A DNA stretch of 64,000 bases from Arthrobacter sp. QXT-31 (GCF_001969265.1 NZ_CP019304.1:1364001-1428000); one strand, 5' to 3'. Counted from the first letter of the stretch, positions 28,470 through 38,321 are shown. Numbers and translations: made by a program. The notes: a model not told the origin generated them from the letters alone.

Positions 28470-29387
28470 TCAGCCCAACTTGGGCGGCTGGCTGAAGGCG
28501 TGGACCAAGGCGTCGCGGACGGCGCGCACGCTATCCCGCTCCAGCGCCGAGGACCGCACGATGGCCACGATGCTGCGGGTCGATTTCCCCGGCAACACGG
28601 CTGTTGGCGCGGCTGTTGGCCGGAGACCCATCATGAGCGGCGTGGCCAGGGTGACACCGATTCCCGATTCGGCGAGGGCGATCGAGACGGCGGTGTCGGT
28701 GACGAGGTGCTGGACGTTAGGTTCGATGCCTGACCTGGCGCAGGCGAACCTGCAGGCCCGGCCGAAGTAGGTGTCCACCGGCGGAAGTATCCAGTCACAG
28801 TCGTTGGCATACTCCATCAGCAACCGGTCGTCGTGGACAAGTTCGTGCGCTGCGGGAGGCAGGACCATCAGGAACGGCTCCCGGTGCAGGACCTGGGACA
28901 CAACACCGCGCAGGGGAGGCTGGGGTGCGTCCTCGTAGTTCAATCCCAAAGCGATGTCGATCCGCGATTCCTGAATGGCCTGGGGCATGGTTTCGACGTC
29001 GACTTCGACTGCCTGCACTGCCACGTTGGGTGACGTCTCACGCAGGCGGCCGATTGCGGGCTGCATGGCCGACACCGCAGCTGAGCCGAAGACACCAACA
29101 GACACGACGGCGCGCTGTCCCGCTTGGGGACCGCTGAGCGCTGCAGCAGCCTGGCGTTCGTCTTCGATGAGCACCGCGGCATGGTGGAGAAGCGTCTTTC
29201 CGGCGTCTGTCAGGGCGACTCTGCGCCCGTCCCGCGCAAACAGAGGCCTGGGAACACTGCCCTGCAGGGATGCCATCTGCTGTGACACGGCACCGGCGGT
29301 AAAGCCCAGCGCTTCCGCCGCCGCCGTCATGGTTCCCAGTTCGGCCACCACTTTGAATGTCTTCAACTGCTCGAAGGTCCACTTCAT
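28470..29387 (-). CDS. LysR-family regulator, divergent from the pipecolate/lysine cluster
   Basis: The protein is 305 aa. The N-terminal wHTH is TFEQLKTFKVVAELGTMTAA, then GFTAGAVSQQMASLQ. A substrate-binding domain follows. It is divergent from the FAD oxidase at 29483 across 95 bp, the usual layout for a LysR activator of that operon. It could equally act on the permease downstream. The effector is unknown. Confidence 0.9.
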   Translation of the reverse strand: MKWTFEQLKTFKVVAELGTMTAAAEALGFTAGAVSQQMASLQGSVPRPLFARDGRRVALTDAGKTLLHHAAVLIEDERQAAAALSGPQAGQRAVVSVGVFGSAAVSAMQPAIGRLRETSPNVAVQAVEVDVETMPQAIQESRIDIALGLNYEDAPQPPLRGVVSQVLHREPFLMVLPPAAHELVHDDRLLMEYANDCDWILPPVDTYFGRACRFACARSGIEPNVQHLVTDTAVSIALAESGIGVTLATPLMMGLRPTAAPTAVLPGKSTRSIVAIVRSSALERDSVRAVRDALVHAFSQPPKLG

Positions 29388-29482
29388 ATAGCAAATCTAT
29401 ACGTTATGTCGAAAAATCATCGATAGACCTAAATACCCTTGGCCCTCCAAGCTTGTTCCAAGACAGGCTTTTGGAGGAAAAC

Positions 29483-30688
29483 ATGCAGACCAAGCACGTG
29501 GACAACGTCGTCCCGCTGGCCAAGTCACCTGCTGCTCCGCTTCCGGCGGAGGCAGACGTGGTGATCCTGGGCGGCGGGATTATGGGGACCAGCATCGCCT
29601 TTCATCTGGCGGAGGCTGGTGTCCGCAACATCGTTCTTATCGAACGCAATTCACTGGGTTCCGGTTCGTCGGCCAAACCGTTGGGAGGAGTGCGTGCAAC
29701 GTTCTCCGACCCGGGAAACATACGCCTCGGGCAGCGGAGCCTGGAGGCCTACGAGCGCTTCAGCGAAAAGTTCCGGGCCGACATCGGGCTTCGCCAGGTG
29801 GGCTATCTCTTCCTCTGCCGCACGCAGGCAGAATTGTTCGAGGTGGAGGAAAGCACCCACATCCAGAACTCCTTGGGTGGTTCCAGCCGTATGGTTTCGC
29901 CGGCGGAAGCCCAGCGGATCAACCCCTTCCTTGATCCGAACGCCTTGCTCGGGGCCTCCTACTCCCCCCGGGACGGATTTGCAGAACCGTCCAAGGTGGT
30001 CCGCGCCTATGCGGAGGCAGCCAGGGAGCTGGGTGTAACGGTGTGCGAGGACACGGAGGTACTGGATATCGACGCCGGCCACGGTGCGGTGCGGGAAGTG
30101 CACACCAACCGCGGACCGATCCGCACAGGAACGGTGATCTGCGCTGCCGGGGCCTGGTCAACCCGGCTGGGCGCCATGGCCGGCGTCCATTTACCGATTC
30201 AACCGGTCAGGCGCCAGATCGGAATGACGCCGCAGCGAACGTCTCCGTTCCCGACCGTCCCGTTCACCCTGGATCTGTCCACCACGCTGTACTTCCACAA
30301 CTACCTCAACGGAATGCTGCTGGGCATCTCCAACCAGGACCAGGAACCGGGGTTCTGCCGCGAATTCGATTATCAGTGGCTTCCCGCTTTCAACCGGGCG
30401 GCGGAAGCAGTGGCCCCTTCGCTGGCCAACCAGGAGTTGGAGGTCGGCTGGGCGGGACTGTACGAGAACACGCCCGACCACAACGCCATGATCGGTTCCT
30501 CCGACCGTGTCGAGGGATTCATGTACGCCACCGGGTTCTCCGGGCACGGATTCCTGCAGGGTCCGGCCGTCGGGGAGCTCGTCAGGGACATGTATCTCGG
30601 CAGGGAATCCTTCATGGATCCGGAACAGTTCAGCGCTGCCCGCTTCGCAGGCGAGCTGTCCCGCGTCAAGGAAGTACACATCATCTAG
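29483..30688 (+). CDS. FAD-dependent DAO-family oxidoreductase, probable L-pipecolate or secondary-amine oxidase
   Basis: The 401-aa protein has the dinucleotide motif DVVILGGGIMGTSIAFHLAE and the ERNSLGSGSSAKPLGGVR segment of the sarcosine oxidase/AmaA group. GFSGHGFLQGPAVGELV is the C-terminal FAD block. GGAGG stands 5-10 nt before the ATG at 29483. It begins the operon whose later genes are an AmaB-like dehydrogenase and HglS. The Pseudomonas AmaA/AmaB pair makes L-pipecolate oxidase the leading reading. Sarcosine or N-methyl amino acids remain alternatives. Confidence 0.85.
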   Translation: MQTKHVDNVVPLAKSPAAPLPAEADVVILGGGIMGTSIAFHLAEAGVRNIVLIERNSLGSGSSAKPLGGVRATFSDPGNIRLGQRSLEAYERFSEKFRADIGLRQVGYLFLCRTQAELFEVEESTHIQNSLGGSSRMVSPAEAQRINPFLDPNALLGASYSPRDGFAEPSKVVRAYAEAARELGVTVCEDTEVLDIDAGHGAVREVHTNRGPIRTGTVICAAGAWSTRLGAMAGVHLPIQPVRRQIGMTPQRTSPFPTVPFTLDLSTTLYFHNYLNGMLLGISNQDQEPGFCREFDYQWLPAFNRAAEAVAPSLANQELEVGWAGLYENTPDHNAMIGSSDRVEGFMYATGFSGHGFLQGPAVGELVRDMYLGRESFMDPEQFSAARFAGELSRVKEVHII

Positions 30689-30746
30689 CTCCGGCCTCCG
30701 GCCGCTGCTTACCCGCAAGCAATCATCAGGCTTGAAAGGAAAGCCC

Positions 30747-32165
30747 ATGCCAACAACAACGAAGCTGCAGCAGTGGGAGCTGAGGGCGGCATTCGCCCTA
30801 CGCCTCGCAAGCCTCTACGGCGACGAAGTTCCCGCATACAACACGCTGGTGGACGTCTCCCGGGAGGTGAACGAGGATTTCATCCGCAGGAACGGAGAGG
30901 ACGCCGAGCGCCTGGGCAGCGTTGAGCGGGTCACGGCGGAGCGCCACGGCGCCATCCGCGTCGGCTCGCCCCGGGAACTTTCGCAGGTGTCCCGGATCTT
31001 CGCCGCTTTCGGCATGCACCCCGTTGGCTTTTACGATCTCCGGGACGCTTCAAAGAGCTCCGTACCGGTGGTCTCCACCGCATTCCGCCCGGTCGATCCA
31101 CAGGAACTGGCCAAGAACCCGTTCCGCGTCTTCACCTCAATGCTGGCCCACGACGACCGCCGGTTCTTCGACGAGGAGACGCAGCATCAGCTTGAGCGCT
31201 TCGTCGGGGCACGGACGCTGTTCCCCGACGAACTGCTGGACCTTGCCGACAAGAGCGCCGAGGAAGGCGGACTGGACGGGAACGAGGCCGAACGGCTCCT
31301 GGAACTGGCCACTTCTTCCTTCAAGCTCTCCCCCACCCCGGTCGACCACGACTGGTACTTCAAGCTGGAGGCCATCTCGGCGGTTGCGGCGGACATCGGC
31401 GGCGTTCCCTCCACCCACATCAACCACCTCACTCCCCGCGTGCTGGACATCGACGACCTGTACGCCCGGATGCAGGCCCGCGGGATCACCATGATCGACG
31501 AGATCCAGGGTCCTCCCCACTGGGAAGGACCCGACATCCTGCTGCGGCAGACGTCCTTCCGGGCCCTCGCCGAGGAGCGCACCTTCCGCCATGCCGACGG
31601 CGGCATCCGCCCAGGATCGCTCCGTGTCCGGTTCGGCGAAGTGGAACAGCGCGGCATTGCCCTAACTGAAAAGGGCAGGAACCTCTACGACCGGATGGTC
31701 GCCGAGGTGGACTCGTGGCTTGCCGCCAGCCCCGTCGTGACAAGCCGCGCCGAAATCGCTGAGCAGGTCTGGCGGAAACATCTGCCGGGCACTGAGCAGG
31801 AACTGGCCCTTCAGGACCTCGCCTACTTCACTTACCGCCTCGCAAACACCGCCCCCGTTGGCCACACGGTATCCGCGTCCCTCCGCGAACTGGTCGAGGC
31901 CGGGATCCTGGTTCCCGAGCCCATTGTCTACGAGGACTTCCTGCCGCGTTCGGCCGCAGGGATCTTCCAGTCGAACCTGACCGATGACGGGTCCCGTGAC
32001 GACGGGCAGACCGGCACGCCATACGACATCAACCGCCTGTCCGAAGTCCTGGGCCGCCGGATCTTTGACCCCAACGAGCTGTACTCGGCGCAGCGCTCGG
32101 AATCACTGGCTCAGGCGCAGCGCACCCTGGGCATCACCATCACCGATATCCCCTCCAACAAGTAA
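30747..32165 (+). CDS. hglS: 2-oxoadipate dioxygenase/decarboxylase (HglS, DUF1338)
   Basis: The 472-aa VOC-fold enzyme converts 2-oxoadipate plus O2 to D-2-hydroxyglutarate and CO2 with Fe(II). RHGAIRVGS carries a His (67) and an Arg four residues later, as at the metal and substrate site of Pseudomonas HglS. THINHLTPRVLDIDDL supplies the second His, and FGEVEQRG near residue 298-300 is a likely Glu ligand. The start MPTTTKLQQWEL follows AAAGGA; earlier in-frame sequence overlaps the oxidase gene. It anchors the lysine-catabolism reading of this operon. Confidence 0.9.
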   Translation: MPTTTKLQQWELRAAFALRLASLYGDEVPAYNTLVDVSREVNEDFIRRNGEDAERLGSVERVTAERHGAIRVGSPRELSQVSRIFAAFGMHPVGFYDLRDASKSSVPVVSTAFRPVDPQELAKNPFRVFTSMLAHDDRRFFDEETQHQLERFVGARTLFPDELLDLADKSAEEGGLDGNEAERLLELATSSFKLSPTPVDHDWYFKLEAISAVAADIGGVPSTHINHLTPRVLDIDDLYARMQARGITMIDEIQGPPHWEGPDILLRQTSFRALAEERTFRHADGGIRPGSLRVRFGEVEQRGIALTEKGRNLYDRMVAEVDSWLAASPVVTSRAEIAEQVWRKHLPGTEQELALQDLAYFTYRLANTAPVGHTVSASLRELVEAGILVPEPIVYEDFLPRSAAGIFQSNLTDDGSRDDGQTGTPYDINRLSEVLGRRIFDPNELYSAQRSESLAQAQRTLGITITDIPSNK

Positions 32166-32187
32166 TACCAATCCAAAGGAAGCCACC

Positions 32188-33726
32188 ATGACAACCCTTG
32201 CCCCCGCACTCCCGGCCACGTCCGAAATCACCGCCGAAGTCCAGAAGAGCCTGCAGTCCATCGGCGTTGATCCAGTTCTGCTGAACGGCCCGCGCGAAAC
32301 CCGCACGCCCATCACCGGTGAAGTCATCCTTTCCACCGCAGTCCATGACGACGCCGATATCGAGGCAGCCATTTCCACCGCCGCCGAGGCGTTCAAAACC
32401 TGGCGCAACGTACCCGCACCCGTCCGCGGCGCCGTCGTCAAACGCTGGGGCCAACTGCTCACCGAACACAAGGAGGACGTTGCGTCCCTCATCACGGCTG
32501 AGGTGGGCAAGATCCGTTCCGAAGCCCTCGGCGAGGTGCAGGAAATGATCGACATCGCGGACCTCGCCGTGGGCCAGTCCCGCCAGCTGTACGGCAAGAC
32601 CATGCCCTCGGAGCGTCCCGGACACCGGCTGGCCGAGACGTGGCACCCGCTGGGCGTAGTCGGGATCATTTCCGCCTTCAACTTCCCCGTGGCAGTCTTC
32701 GCCTGGAACGCCGCCCTGGCACTCGTAGCCGGGGACACCCTGGTGTGGAAGCCGGCCGATGCCACCCACCTCTCTGCCCTCGCCGTCGACACCCTCCTTG
32801 CCCGCGCGGTCAAGGACGTGGGCGCGCCTGCCGGCATCCACCACCTGCTGCTGACCGACCGCACCGGTGGCCAGAAACTCGTTGAGGACCCGCGCATCGC
32901 GCTCGTGTCCGCTACCGGATCCGTCCGCATGGGCCAGGAGATCGCCCCCACCATCGCCCGCCGGTTCGGCCGCGCACTGCTGGAACTCGGCGGCAACAAC
33001 GGCGCCATCGTCGCGCCCTCTGCCGACCTGGACCTGGCCCTGCGCGGAATCGTGTTTGCCGCGGCCGGGACGGCTGGGCAGCGCTGCACCTCGCTGCGCC
33101 GGCTCTTTGTGCACTCTTCGATCGCCGACGCCCTCATTCCCCGGATCGTGGAGGCCTACCGCACGTTGAACATCGGCAGCCCCACCCAGGAGGGAACCCT
33201 GGTTGGACCGCTGATCAACGCCGGCAGCTTCAAGGCGCAGCAGGATGCTTTGACCCAGGCCGTCGCTGAAGGCGGCGAGATCGTCCAGGGCGGCAACCGC
33301 GTGCTGGCGGACGAACACCCGGAGGCCTTTTACGTGGAACCGGCTGTCGTGCGCATGCCGGCCCAGACCGCCGTCGTCCATGACGAAACCTTCGCCCCCA
33401 TCCTGTACGTCATGACGTACGAAAGCCTCGAGGAGGTCATCGAGGTCCACAATGCCGTCCCGCAGGGCCTGTCCTCGGCCATCTTCACCCAGGACCAGAC
33501 CGAAGCTGAGCTGTTCCTCTCGGCCAGCGGGTCGGACTGCGGCATCGCCAACGTAAACATCGGCACGTCGGGCGCGGAGATCGGCGGCGCCTTTGGCGGC
33601 GAAAAGGAAACCGGCGGCGGCCGCGAATCGGGCTCGGATTCGTGGAAGGCCTACATGCGGCAGGCCACCAACACGATTAACTTCTCCGGACAGCTCCCGC
33701 TCGCTCAGGGTGTCGAGTTCATCTGA
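32188..33726 (+). CDS. amaB: Aminoadipate-semialdehyde dehydrogenase (ALDH7/AmaB, antiquitin type)
   Basis: The 512-aa ALDH7-type enzyme oxidises L-2-aminoadipate 6-semialdehyde to L-2-aminoadipate with NAD. SAFNFPVAVFAWNAALALVAG is the cofactor region (first 20 residues shown as SAFNFPVAVFAWNAALALVA), LELGGNNG carries the general base and GQRCTSLRR the nucleophilic Cys. The C-terminal GGEKETGGGRESGSDSWKAY block is a hallmark of antiquitin. AAAGGA precedes the ATG, 22 bp after hglS. Confidence 0.92.
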   Translation: MTTLAPALPATSEITAEVQKSLQSIGVDPVLLNGPRETRTPITGEVILSTAVHDDADIEAAISTAAEAFKTWRNVPAPVRGAVVKRWGQLLTEHKEDVASLITAEVGKIRSEALGEVQEMIDIADLAVGQSRQLYGKTMPSERPGHRLAETWHPLGVVGIISAFNFPVAVFAWNAALALVAGDTLVWKPADATHLSALAVDTLLARAVKDVGAPAGIHHLLLTDRTGGQKLVEDPRIALVSATGSVRMGQEIAPTIARRFGRALLELGGNNGAIVAPSADLDLALRGIVFAAAGTAGQRCTSLRRLFVHSSIADALIPRIVEAYRTLNIGSPTQEGTLVGPLINAGSFKAQQDALTQAVAEGGEIVQGGNRVLADEHPEAFYVEPAVVRMPAQTAVVHDETFAPILYVMTYESLEEVIEVHNAVPQGLSSAIFTQDQTEAELFLSASGSDCGIANVNIGTSGAEIGGAFGGEKETGGGRESGSDSWKAYMRQATNTINFSGQLPLAQGVEFI

Positions 33727-33821
33727 GGACCAGACGTGCAGGCGGCGGGCCTACCGCCGCCTGCACACTCCGACCACCCGCAAAGCCTTGGCACTCCAGC
33801 ACACAGTAAAGGACACCACCA

Positions 33822-35171
33822 GTGACACCAACCCAGGAGCTCCGCCACCACCTCGGTTCCCAGGTGCTGACCGCTCCGGCCGACCTTGTCCGCTACAGCA
33901 GTGACGCCTCACGGGCCGTTCCGGAAGGGACGCCTGCAGCAGTACTGGCAGCGCGTTCCACCCTGGATGTCGTTGCCGGTGTCCGCTGGGCCGCCCGGCA
34001 CCGTACTCCCGTTTCTGTGCGGGGCGCCGGGACCGGACTGGCGGGCGGAGCCGTGGCCTACGAAGGCGGGCTGGTGATTTCCCTTGCCCGGATGGACGCC
34101 ATCCACAGCATCGATCCGGACAACCGCCTCGCCGAGGTCCAGGCAGGAGTGGTTACAGCGGACCTTGACGCCGCTGCCGCCGAATATGGCCTGATGTACG
34201 CACCGGATCCGGCGAGCTACCGTCAGTCCACCATCGGGGGCAACATCGCCACCAACGCCGGTGGCCTGAGGTGCGTGAAGTACGGCGTTACTACGGACAG
34301 CGTCGCGGGGCTGGAGGTGGTCCTGGCCAACGGAGATGTTATCTCCACAGGTGCCCGGACCCGGAAGAATGTGGCCGGATACGACCTCACGAGCCTTTTC
34401 GTCGGCTCCGAGGGGACATTGGGAATTGTCACCGGCGCGACCCTGCGCCTGGTTCCCCGTCCAGCAGGCAAGGCGGTAACGTTCCGGGCCACCTTTCCCA
34501 CGGCCGCCTCAGCCGGCCAAGCAGTTTCCGCCATCATGGGCAGTTCTGTGGTTCCCGACGTCATGGAACTGATGGACCGGGCCAGTGTCCGGATCGTTGA
34601 GCAGTTTCATCCGACGGGCCTGTCCACGGATGGCGCCGCCATCCTGGTCGGGCAGTTTGTTTCGCCGTCGTCGGAAGCGGATGCAGCCGTGGCGGCCGCC
34701 CTATGCACTCGGGCCGGTGCCACCGCCGTCGAACAGGCCGACGGCGACGTCCTGCTGGAGGCCCGCCGCGTCTCCGGCAAGGCCCTCGATGCGCGCGGGC
34801 TCCGGGCGTCGTGCGACGTCGCCGTCCCCATCTCCCGGCTGGCCGACATGTTCGTTGCGCTGGAACAGATCGGGGCCGCCAACAACGTGGAAATTCCGAC
34901 GTTCGCCCATGCCGGGGATGGAAACCTGCACCCGTCCGTGGTGATCGCAGACGAATCCGTCGAGGCGTATGCGGAGGCGGAGCGCATCCTTGACCTGATC
35001 ACGGACCAGGCGATCGTGCTTGGCGGCACCATCAGCGGCGAGCATGGCATCGGCTCCCTGAAGGTGGGTTTGCTCGGCAAGCAGCTGGACCCGGAGACTC
35101 TTGCGGCGCACCGCCTGGTCAAGTCCGCTTTCGACCCCCTGGGAATCCTCACCCCGGGCCGGGGCATCTGA
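33822..35171 (+). CDS. FAD-linked oxidase, probable D-2-hydroxyglutarate dehydrogenase
   Basis: The protein is 449 aa. The PCMH-type FAD domain has RGAGTGLAGGAV and STIGGNIATNAGGLRCVKYG. The C-terminal FAD-oxidase domain carries HAGDGNLHPSVV and GGTISGEHGIGSLK. The fold covers GlcD-type glycolate, D-lactate and D-2-hydroxyglutarate dehydrogenases. Because HglS two genes upstream releases D-2-hydroxyglutarate, oxidation of that to 2-oxoglutarate is the natural role here. It uses a GTG start behind AAAGGA. Confidence 0.88.
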   Translation: MTPTQELRHHLGSQVLTAPADLVRYSSDASRAVPEGTPAAVLAARSTLDVVAGVRWAARHRTPVSVRGAGTGLAGGAVAYEGGLVISLARMDAIHSIDPDNRLAEVQAGVVTADLDAAAAEYGLMYAPDPASYRQSTIGGNIATNAGGLRCVKYGVTTDSVAGLEVVLANGDVISTGARTRKNVAGYDLTSLFVGSEGTLGIVTGATLRLVPRPAGKAVTFRATFPTAASAGQAVSAIMGSSVVPDVMELMDRASVRIVEQFHPTGLSTDGAAILVGQFVSPSSEADAAVAAALCTRAGATAVEQADGDVLLEARRVSGKALDARGLRASCDVAVPISRLADMFVALEQIGAANNVEIPTFAHAGDGNLHPSVVIADESVEAYAEAERILDLITDQAIVLGGTISGEHGIGSLKVGLLGKQLDPETLAAHRLVKSAFDPLGILTPGRGI

Positions 35172-35205
35172 CGGCAGACCTGATAGATCCCTGGCTGACA
35201 AACAA

Positions 35206-36126
35206 ATGATTAATGCCCTTCATCTGCGGACTTTCATCGTGGTGCTGAGGACCGGATCGTTCGCTGAGGCTGCACGCTCGCTTGGCTACACCGGTTCCGC
35301 GGTCTCGCAGCAAATGTCCTGCCTGGAGCGATCAGTGAAGATGACGCTCTTCGAACGCGATGCCCACGGCATCCGGCCCACGCCCTCAGCGGGGTTCCTT
35401 GCCGAACGCGCACAGGATGTCCTTACCGCCTTTGCCGCCTTTGAGGATGAGGTGAAGGCGATGTCTGAAGGGAACTTCGGGCACGTCCGGCTCGGCAGCT
35501 TTCCCACAGCCAGCCAGCAGCTTCTTCCGTCGTCGCTCTCCAATTTCGCGCGCACGCATGGCGGGATTCGCGTAGACCTGGACGAAGGCGAGCCGGACGT
35601 ACTCGTACCACTGTTGCTGGACCGGGACCTGGACCTGGCGGTGGTGTACCACTACGACCTGGTGCCCCGGAAATGGCCAAAGGCACTCCAGGCCGAGCCG
35701 CTGCTGCACGAGGAACTGGTCCTGCTGCTGCCGCCCGGCCACCGATTTGCCGGTTCTGAGATTTCCCTCGCCGACCTGGAAAAGGAAACGTGGGTGGCCA
35801 CGGGAGAACGGACCTCCGGCGCCCTATCCCTGCGCCGTGCCTGCGCAGGGGCCGGATTCGAGCCGGAGGTGCACTACCGGAGCGATGACTACGACGTCAT
35901 CCGGAGGTTTGTCAGCACCGGCCTGGGTGTGGCGCTCGTCCCCGCGCTGGGGCACGTCCGGGGGTCGGTCGCCTCCGCAACCATCGTTGACCTTTCCGTT
36001 CGCAGGCACGTGGTGGCCCTGCATGGGCCCAGCGCGTCGAACCCCGCCGTCGAGGGGGCATTAGCGGCTCTCAGAAATGCCAGCACTGAGACCGCCCAGC
36101 GCCTGCACGGCGTCCATATTGCCTGA
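35206..36126 (+). CDS. LysR-family regulator
   Basis: The protein is 306 aa. The HTH is LHLRTFIVVLRTGSFAEAAR, then SLGYTGSAVSQQMSCLE, similar in style to the LysR at 28470. An effector domain follows. It is on the same strand as the catabolic genes, 34 bp after the FAD-linked oxidase and 32 bp before the dehydrogenase, so it is embedded in the operon rather than divergent. The start at 35206 fits LysR N-termini; earlier in-frame sequence overlaps the oxidase gene. Confidence 0.9.
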   Translation: MINALHLRTFIVVLRTGSFAEAARSLGYTGSAVSQQMSCLERSVKMTLFERDAHGIRPTPSAGFLAERAQDVLTAFAAFEDEVKAMSEGNFGHVRLGSFPTASQQLLPSSLSNFARTHGGIRVDLDEGEPDVLVPLLLDRDLDLAVVYHYDLVPRKWPKALQAEPLLHEELVLLLPPGHRFAGSEISLADLEKETWVATGERTSGALSLRRACAGAGFEPEVHYRSDDYDVIRRFVSTGLGVALVPALGHVRGSVASATIVDLSVRRHVVALHGPSASNPAVEGALAALRNASTETAQRLHGVHIA

Positions 36127-36158
36127 ACCATCACCCCTTTTAGAACAGGAGCACCGAA

Positions 36159-37331
36159 ATGGCCGACAGCACCTTCTCACTCTTTGACGAGTGGGGACCT
36201 GAAAAAATTGTGGTCGTCTCCGACCGGAAGACCGGAATGCGGGGGGTCCTCGTCATCGACAACACCGCACGGGGAACCGGCAAGGGCGGCACCCGCATGG
36301 GCCCCAACCTCACGGTGCAGGAAGTGGCCCGGCTGGCCCGCACCATGACCTGGAAGTGGGCGGCGGTGGACCTGTTCCATGGGGGTGCCAAAGCAGGCAT
36401 CCTGGGAGATCCCGGTGATCCGAACAAGGAAGCCATCCTGCGGGCCTTTGCCAGGGCCCTGTCCAACGAGGTCCCGGCAGAATATGTCTTCGGCCTCGAC
36501 ATGGGCCTGGCGGAGGAGGACGCAGCGGTCTTCCTCGATGAGCTCGGGGACAGGGGCGCCTCCACCGGCTTGCCGCGGGCATTGGGCGGGCTCCCCTACG
36601 ACCAGCTCGGCGTGACCGGATACGGTGTAGCGGAAGCGGCCGAAGCAGCGGCACAGAACCGCGGCATCAGCCTTCAGGGCGCCAGTGTTTCGATCCAGGG
36701 CTTCGGCGCGGTGGGCCAGGCAGCCGCAACCCGCCTCGGTGAGCTGGGCGCCGTCGTGGTTGCGGTTTCCACCGCCAGTGGGGCCGTACACGACCCCAGC
36801 GGCCTGGACATCGCCAAGCTCGTAGAACTTCGCGCGGCCACAGGCGACGCATGTGTTCAGCACTACGGCGCCGTGCTTCCCGCCGGCGCTGCCCTGGACG
36901 TGGACGCGGATGTCCTCATTCCCGCCGCGCGCGAAGACACCATCGATGACGTCGTCGCAGCCAGCACCAATGCCAAACTGATCGTGGAAGGCGCCAACCT
37001 TCCTACTTCCCCCACGTCCCGCAAAATCCTGCACGAACGCGGAATTACGGTGGTCCCCGACTTTATCGCCAACGCCGGGGGCATCGTGGCAGCAGCGCAC
37101 TCCATGGCCGCACGCTACTCCCCGTTCGTTGTGGACCCGGCCGATATCTTCACGATGATCTCGGACAAGCTCAGGGCCAACACCGCAGCCGTCCTCGACG
37201 AGAGCTGCCGCGCCGGCCTCACTCCACACGAAGCGGCCTACAGGCTGGCCGAGCAGCGCGTTCTTGAAGCCATGAAGCTTCGCCGCCAGGTACCCCAGCC
37301 GGTCACCGAGACGATCGAAGTTCTGGTCTGA
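36159..37331 (+). CDS. Glu/Leu/Phe/Val-type amino-acid dehydrogenase
   Basis: The 390-aa NAD(P)-dependent oxidative deaminase has the catalytic region DLFHGGAKAGILGDP, the GKGGTRMGP loop and a Rossmann domain at QGFGAVGQAAATRLGEL. NAGGIVAAA completes the family signature. The cluster has every step from aminoadipate semialdehyde to 2-oxoglutarate except removal of the 2-amino group, and no aminotransferase gene is present. Action on 2-aminoadipate is therefore a plausible inference. Glutamate or branched-chain activity is the alternative. Confidence 0.85.
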   Translation: MADSTFSLFDEWGPEKIVVVSDRKTGMRGVLVIDNTARGTGKGGTRMGPNLTVQEVARLARTMTWKWAAVDLFHGGAKAGILGDPGDPNKEAILRAFARALSNEVPAEYVFGLDMGLAEEDAAVFLDELGDRGASTGLPRALGGLPYDQLGVTGYGVAEAAEAAAQNRGISLQGASVSIQGFGAVGQAAATRLGELGAVVVAVSTASGAVHDPSGLDIAKLVELRAATGDACVQHYGAVLPAGAALDVDADVLIPAAREDTIDDVVAASTNAKLIVEGANLPTSPTSRKILHERGITVVPDFIANAGGIVAAAHSMAARYSPFVVDPADIFTMISDKLRANTAAVLDESCRAGLTPHEAAYRLAEQRVLEAMKLRRQVPQPVTETIEVLV

Positions 37332-37387
37332 TCGGGGCTGCGTGCACGCTGGGCACGCAGGGAACGAACGATAGTTCGTCAGAAATT

Positions 37388-37419
37388 CTGGGCGGAAGCG
37401 CTGCGGCGCTTCCGCCCAG
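37388..37419. terminator. Perfect 14-bp hairpin terminator
   Basis: Arms CTGGGCGGAAGCGC and its complement around TGCG, 57 bp after the dehydrogenase stop and before the convergent cupin gene. Confidence 0.8.
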
Positions 37420-37487
37420 CGTCGTTCCCCGACGTTTGCCCCAGCTTATTGTTCATTTCCGCTACAGCTCGCGGCGGGGTATCTCCC

Positions 37488-37898
37488 TCAGATTTCGAAG
37501 TACCGGAAGGAGTGCGACTCTGCACCTTCCGGGTTCGGGCCGTACGTGGTGACCATCCGGGCGTAGACGGGCGCCCAGTACCGCCCCAGTTGTCCTGAAT
37601 TAACACGCGCCGCGTCGCCCGGCTTGAGGATGACCGTCTTGCCTTCACTCTGGATGTGGAGTTCGCCTTCCAGGACGAAGTTCGTCTCGGTGTGGGGATG
37701 AAAGTCCTCCCAGCCACACGCCTCCAGCTCCCACTCCGAGAGGATGAACTCGCTCCACCGGCCTACAGGCTTGGAGTTGATGAACCTGCAGCGCAACCGC
37801 GGCCATTCGTCCTTCATAGGTGTCATGGACTCCGCCGGCCAGAAATCGATATTTTCATCGGCGGCTGTTGTCTGGAACTGAGGGGTGGTTGTTGTCAT
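37488..37898 (-). CDS. Cupin-domain protein (136 aa)
   Basis: A single-domain cupin. The first motif is GWEDFHPHTETNFVLEGEL (His-x-His and Glu ligands) and the second lies around ILKPGDAARVNSG. It lacks a clear second-motif His, so the metal site may be incomplete. It is divergent from a second cupin at 38322, with 423 bp between. It may be an isomerase-like or sensory cupin in the trimethylamine region. No enzymatic role can be assigned. Confidence 0.75.
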   Translation of the reverse strand: MTTTTPQFQTTAADENIDFWPAESMTPMKDEWPRLRCRFINSKPVGRWSEFILSEWELEACGWEDFHPHTETNFVLEGELHIQSEGKTVILKPGDAARVNSGQLGRYWAPVYARMVTTYGPNPEGAESHSFRYFEI

Positions 37899-38321
37899 TG
37901 TCTTTTACCCGTTTCTCGAATGGTAAATGCTGCTATTGCGAAGGCCTCGGGGAATCTCGTGCGGCCGGATCCAGATGCTCTGAGCCAGCGTGTTGTCCAA
38001 CACTGTGACATGGACGCTCGTCTCAGTCAACGGGTGGAAATCGAGTTTCATGTACACGAGAAGTTCTTCTTGGACGGTTGACTAATACATCCGTTCATGT
38101 CAGAGTTTCTGCCACGAGCAAACGTGACTGGCATCACACCAGCCGGGTTTGGTTGGCCCTGCAGATCCGGAGAACTCCGGTTTGCAACTGACTCTCGCGG
38201 GAGCCCCGATCGGGCTCCCCGGCTGCCTTCGGTGCAGCCCCGCAGGTCCCGTCCGCTTCCAGTTCTGTCAAAGGCGCAGTTCTGGGCTGATCATGCACGC
38301 ACTATCGATCCAGGAGAGATT
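37899..38321. other. Intergenic region between divergent cupin genes
   Basis: No convincing gene. It holds a perfect palindrome CCGGAG-AA-CTCCGG at 38167-38180 and a stem GGGAG..CCCGATCGGG..CTCCC at 38199-38219. The stem lies about 100 nt before the second cupin and may belong to a long leader. The composition is less G/C-rich near 37900-38100, where the promoters probably lie. Confidence 0.5.
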
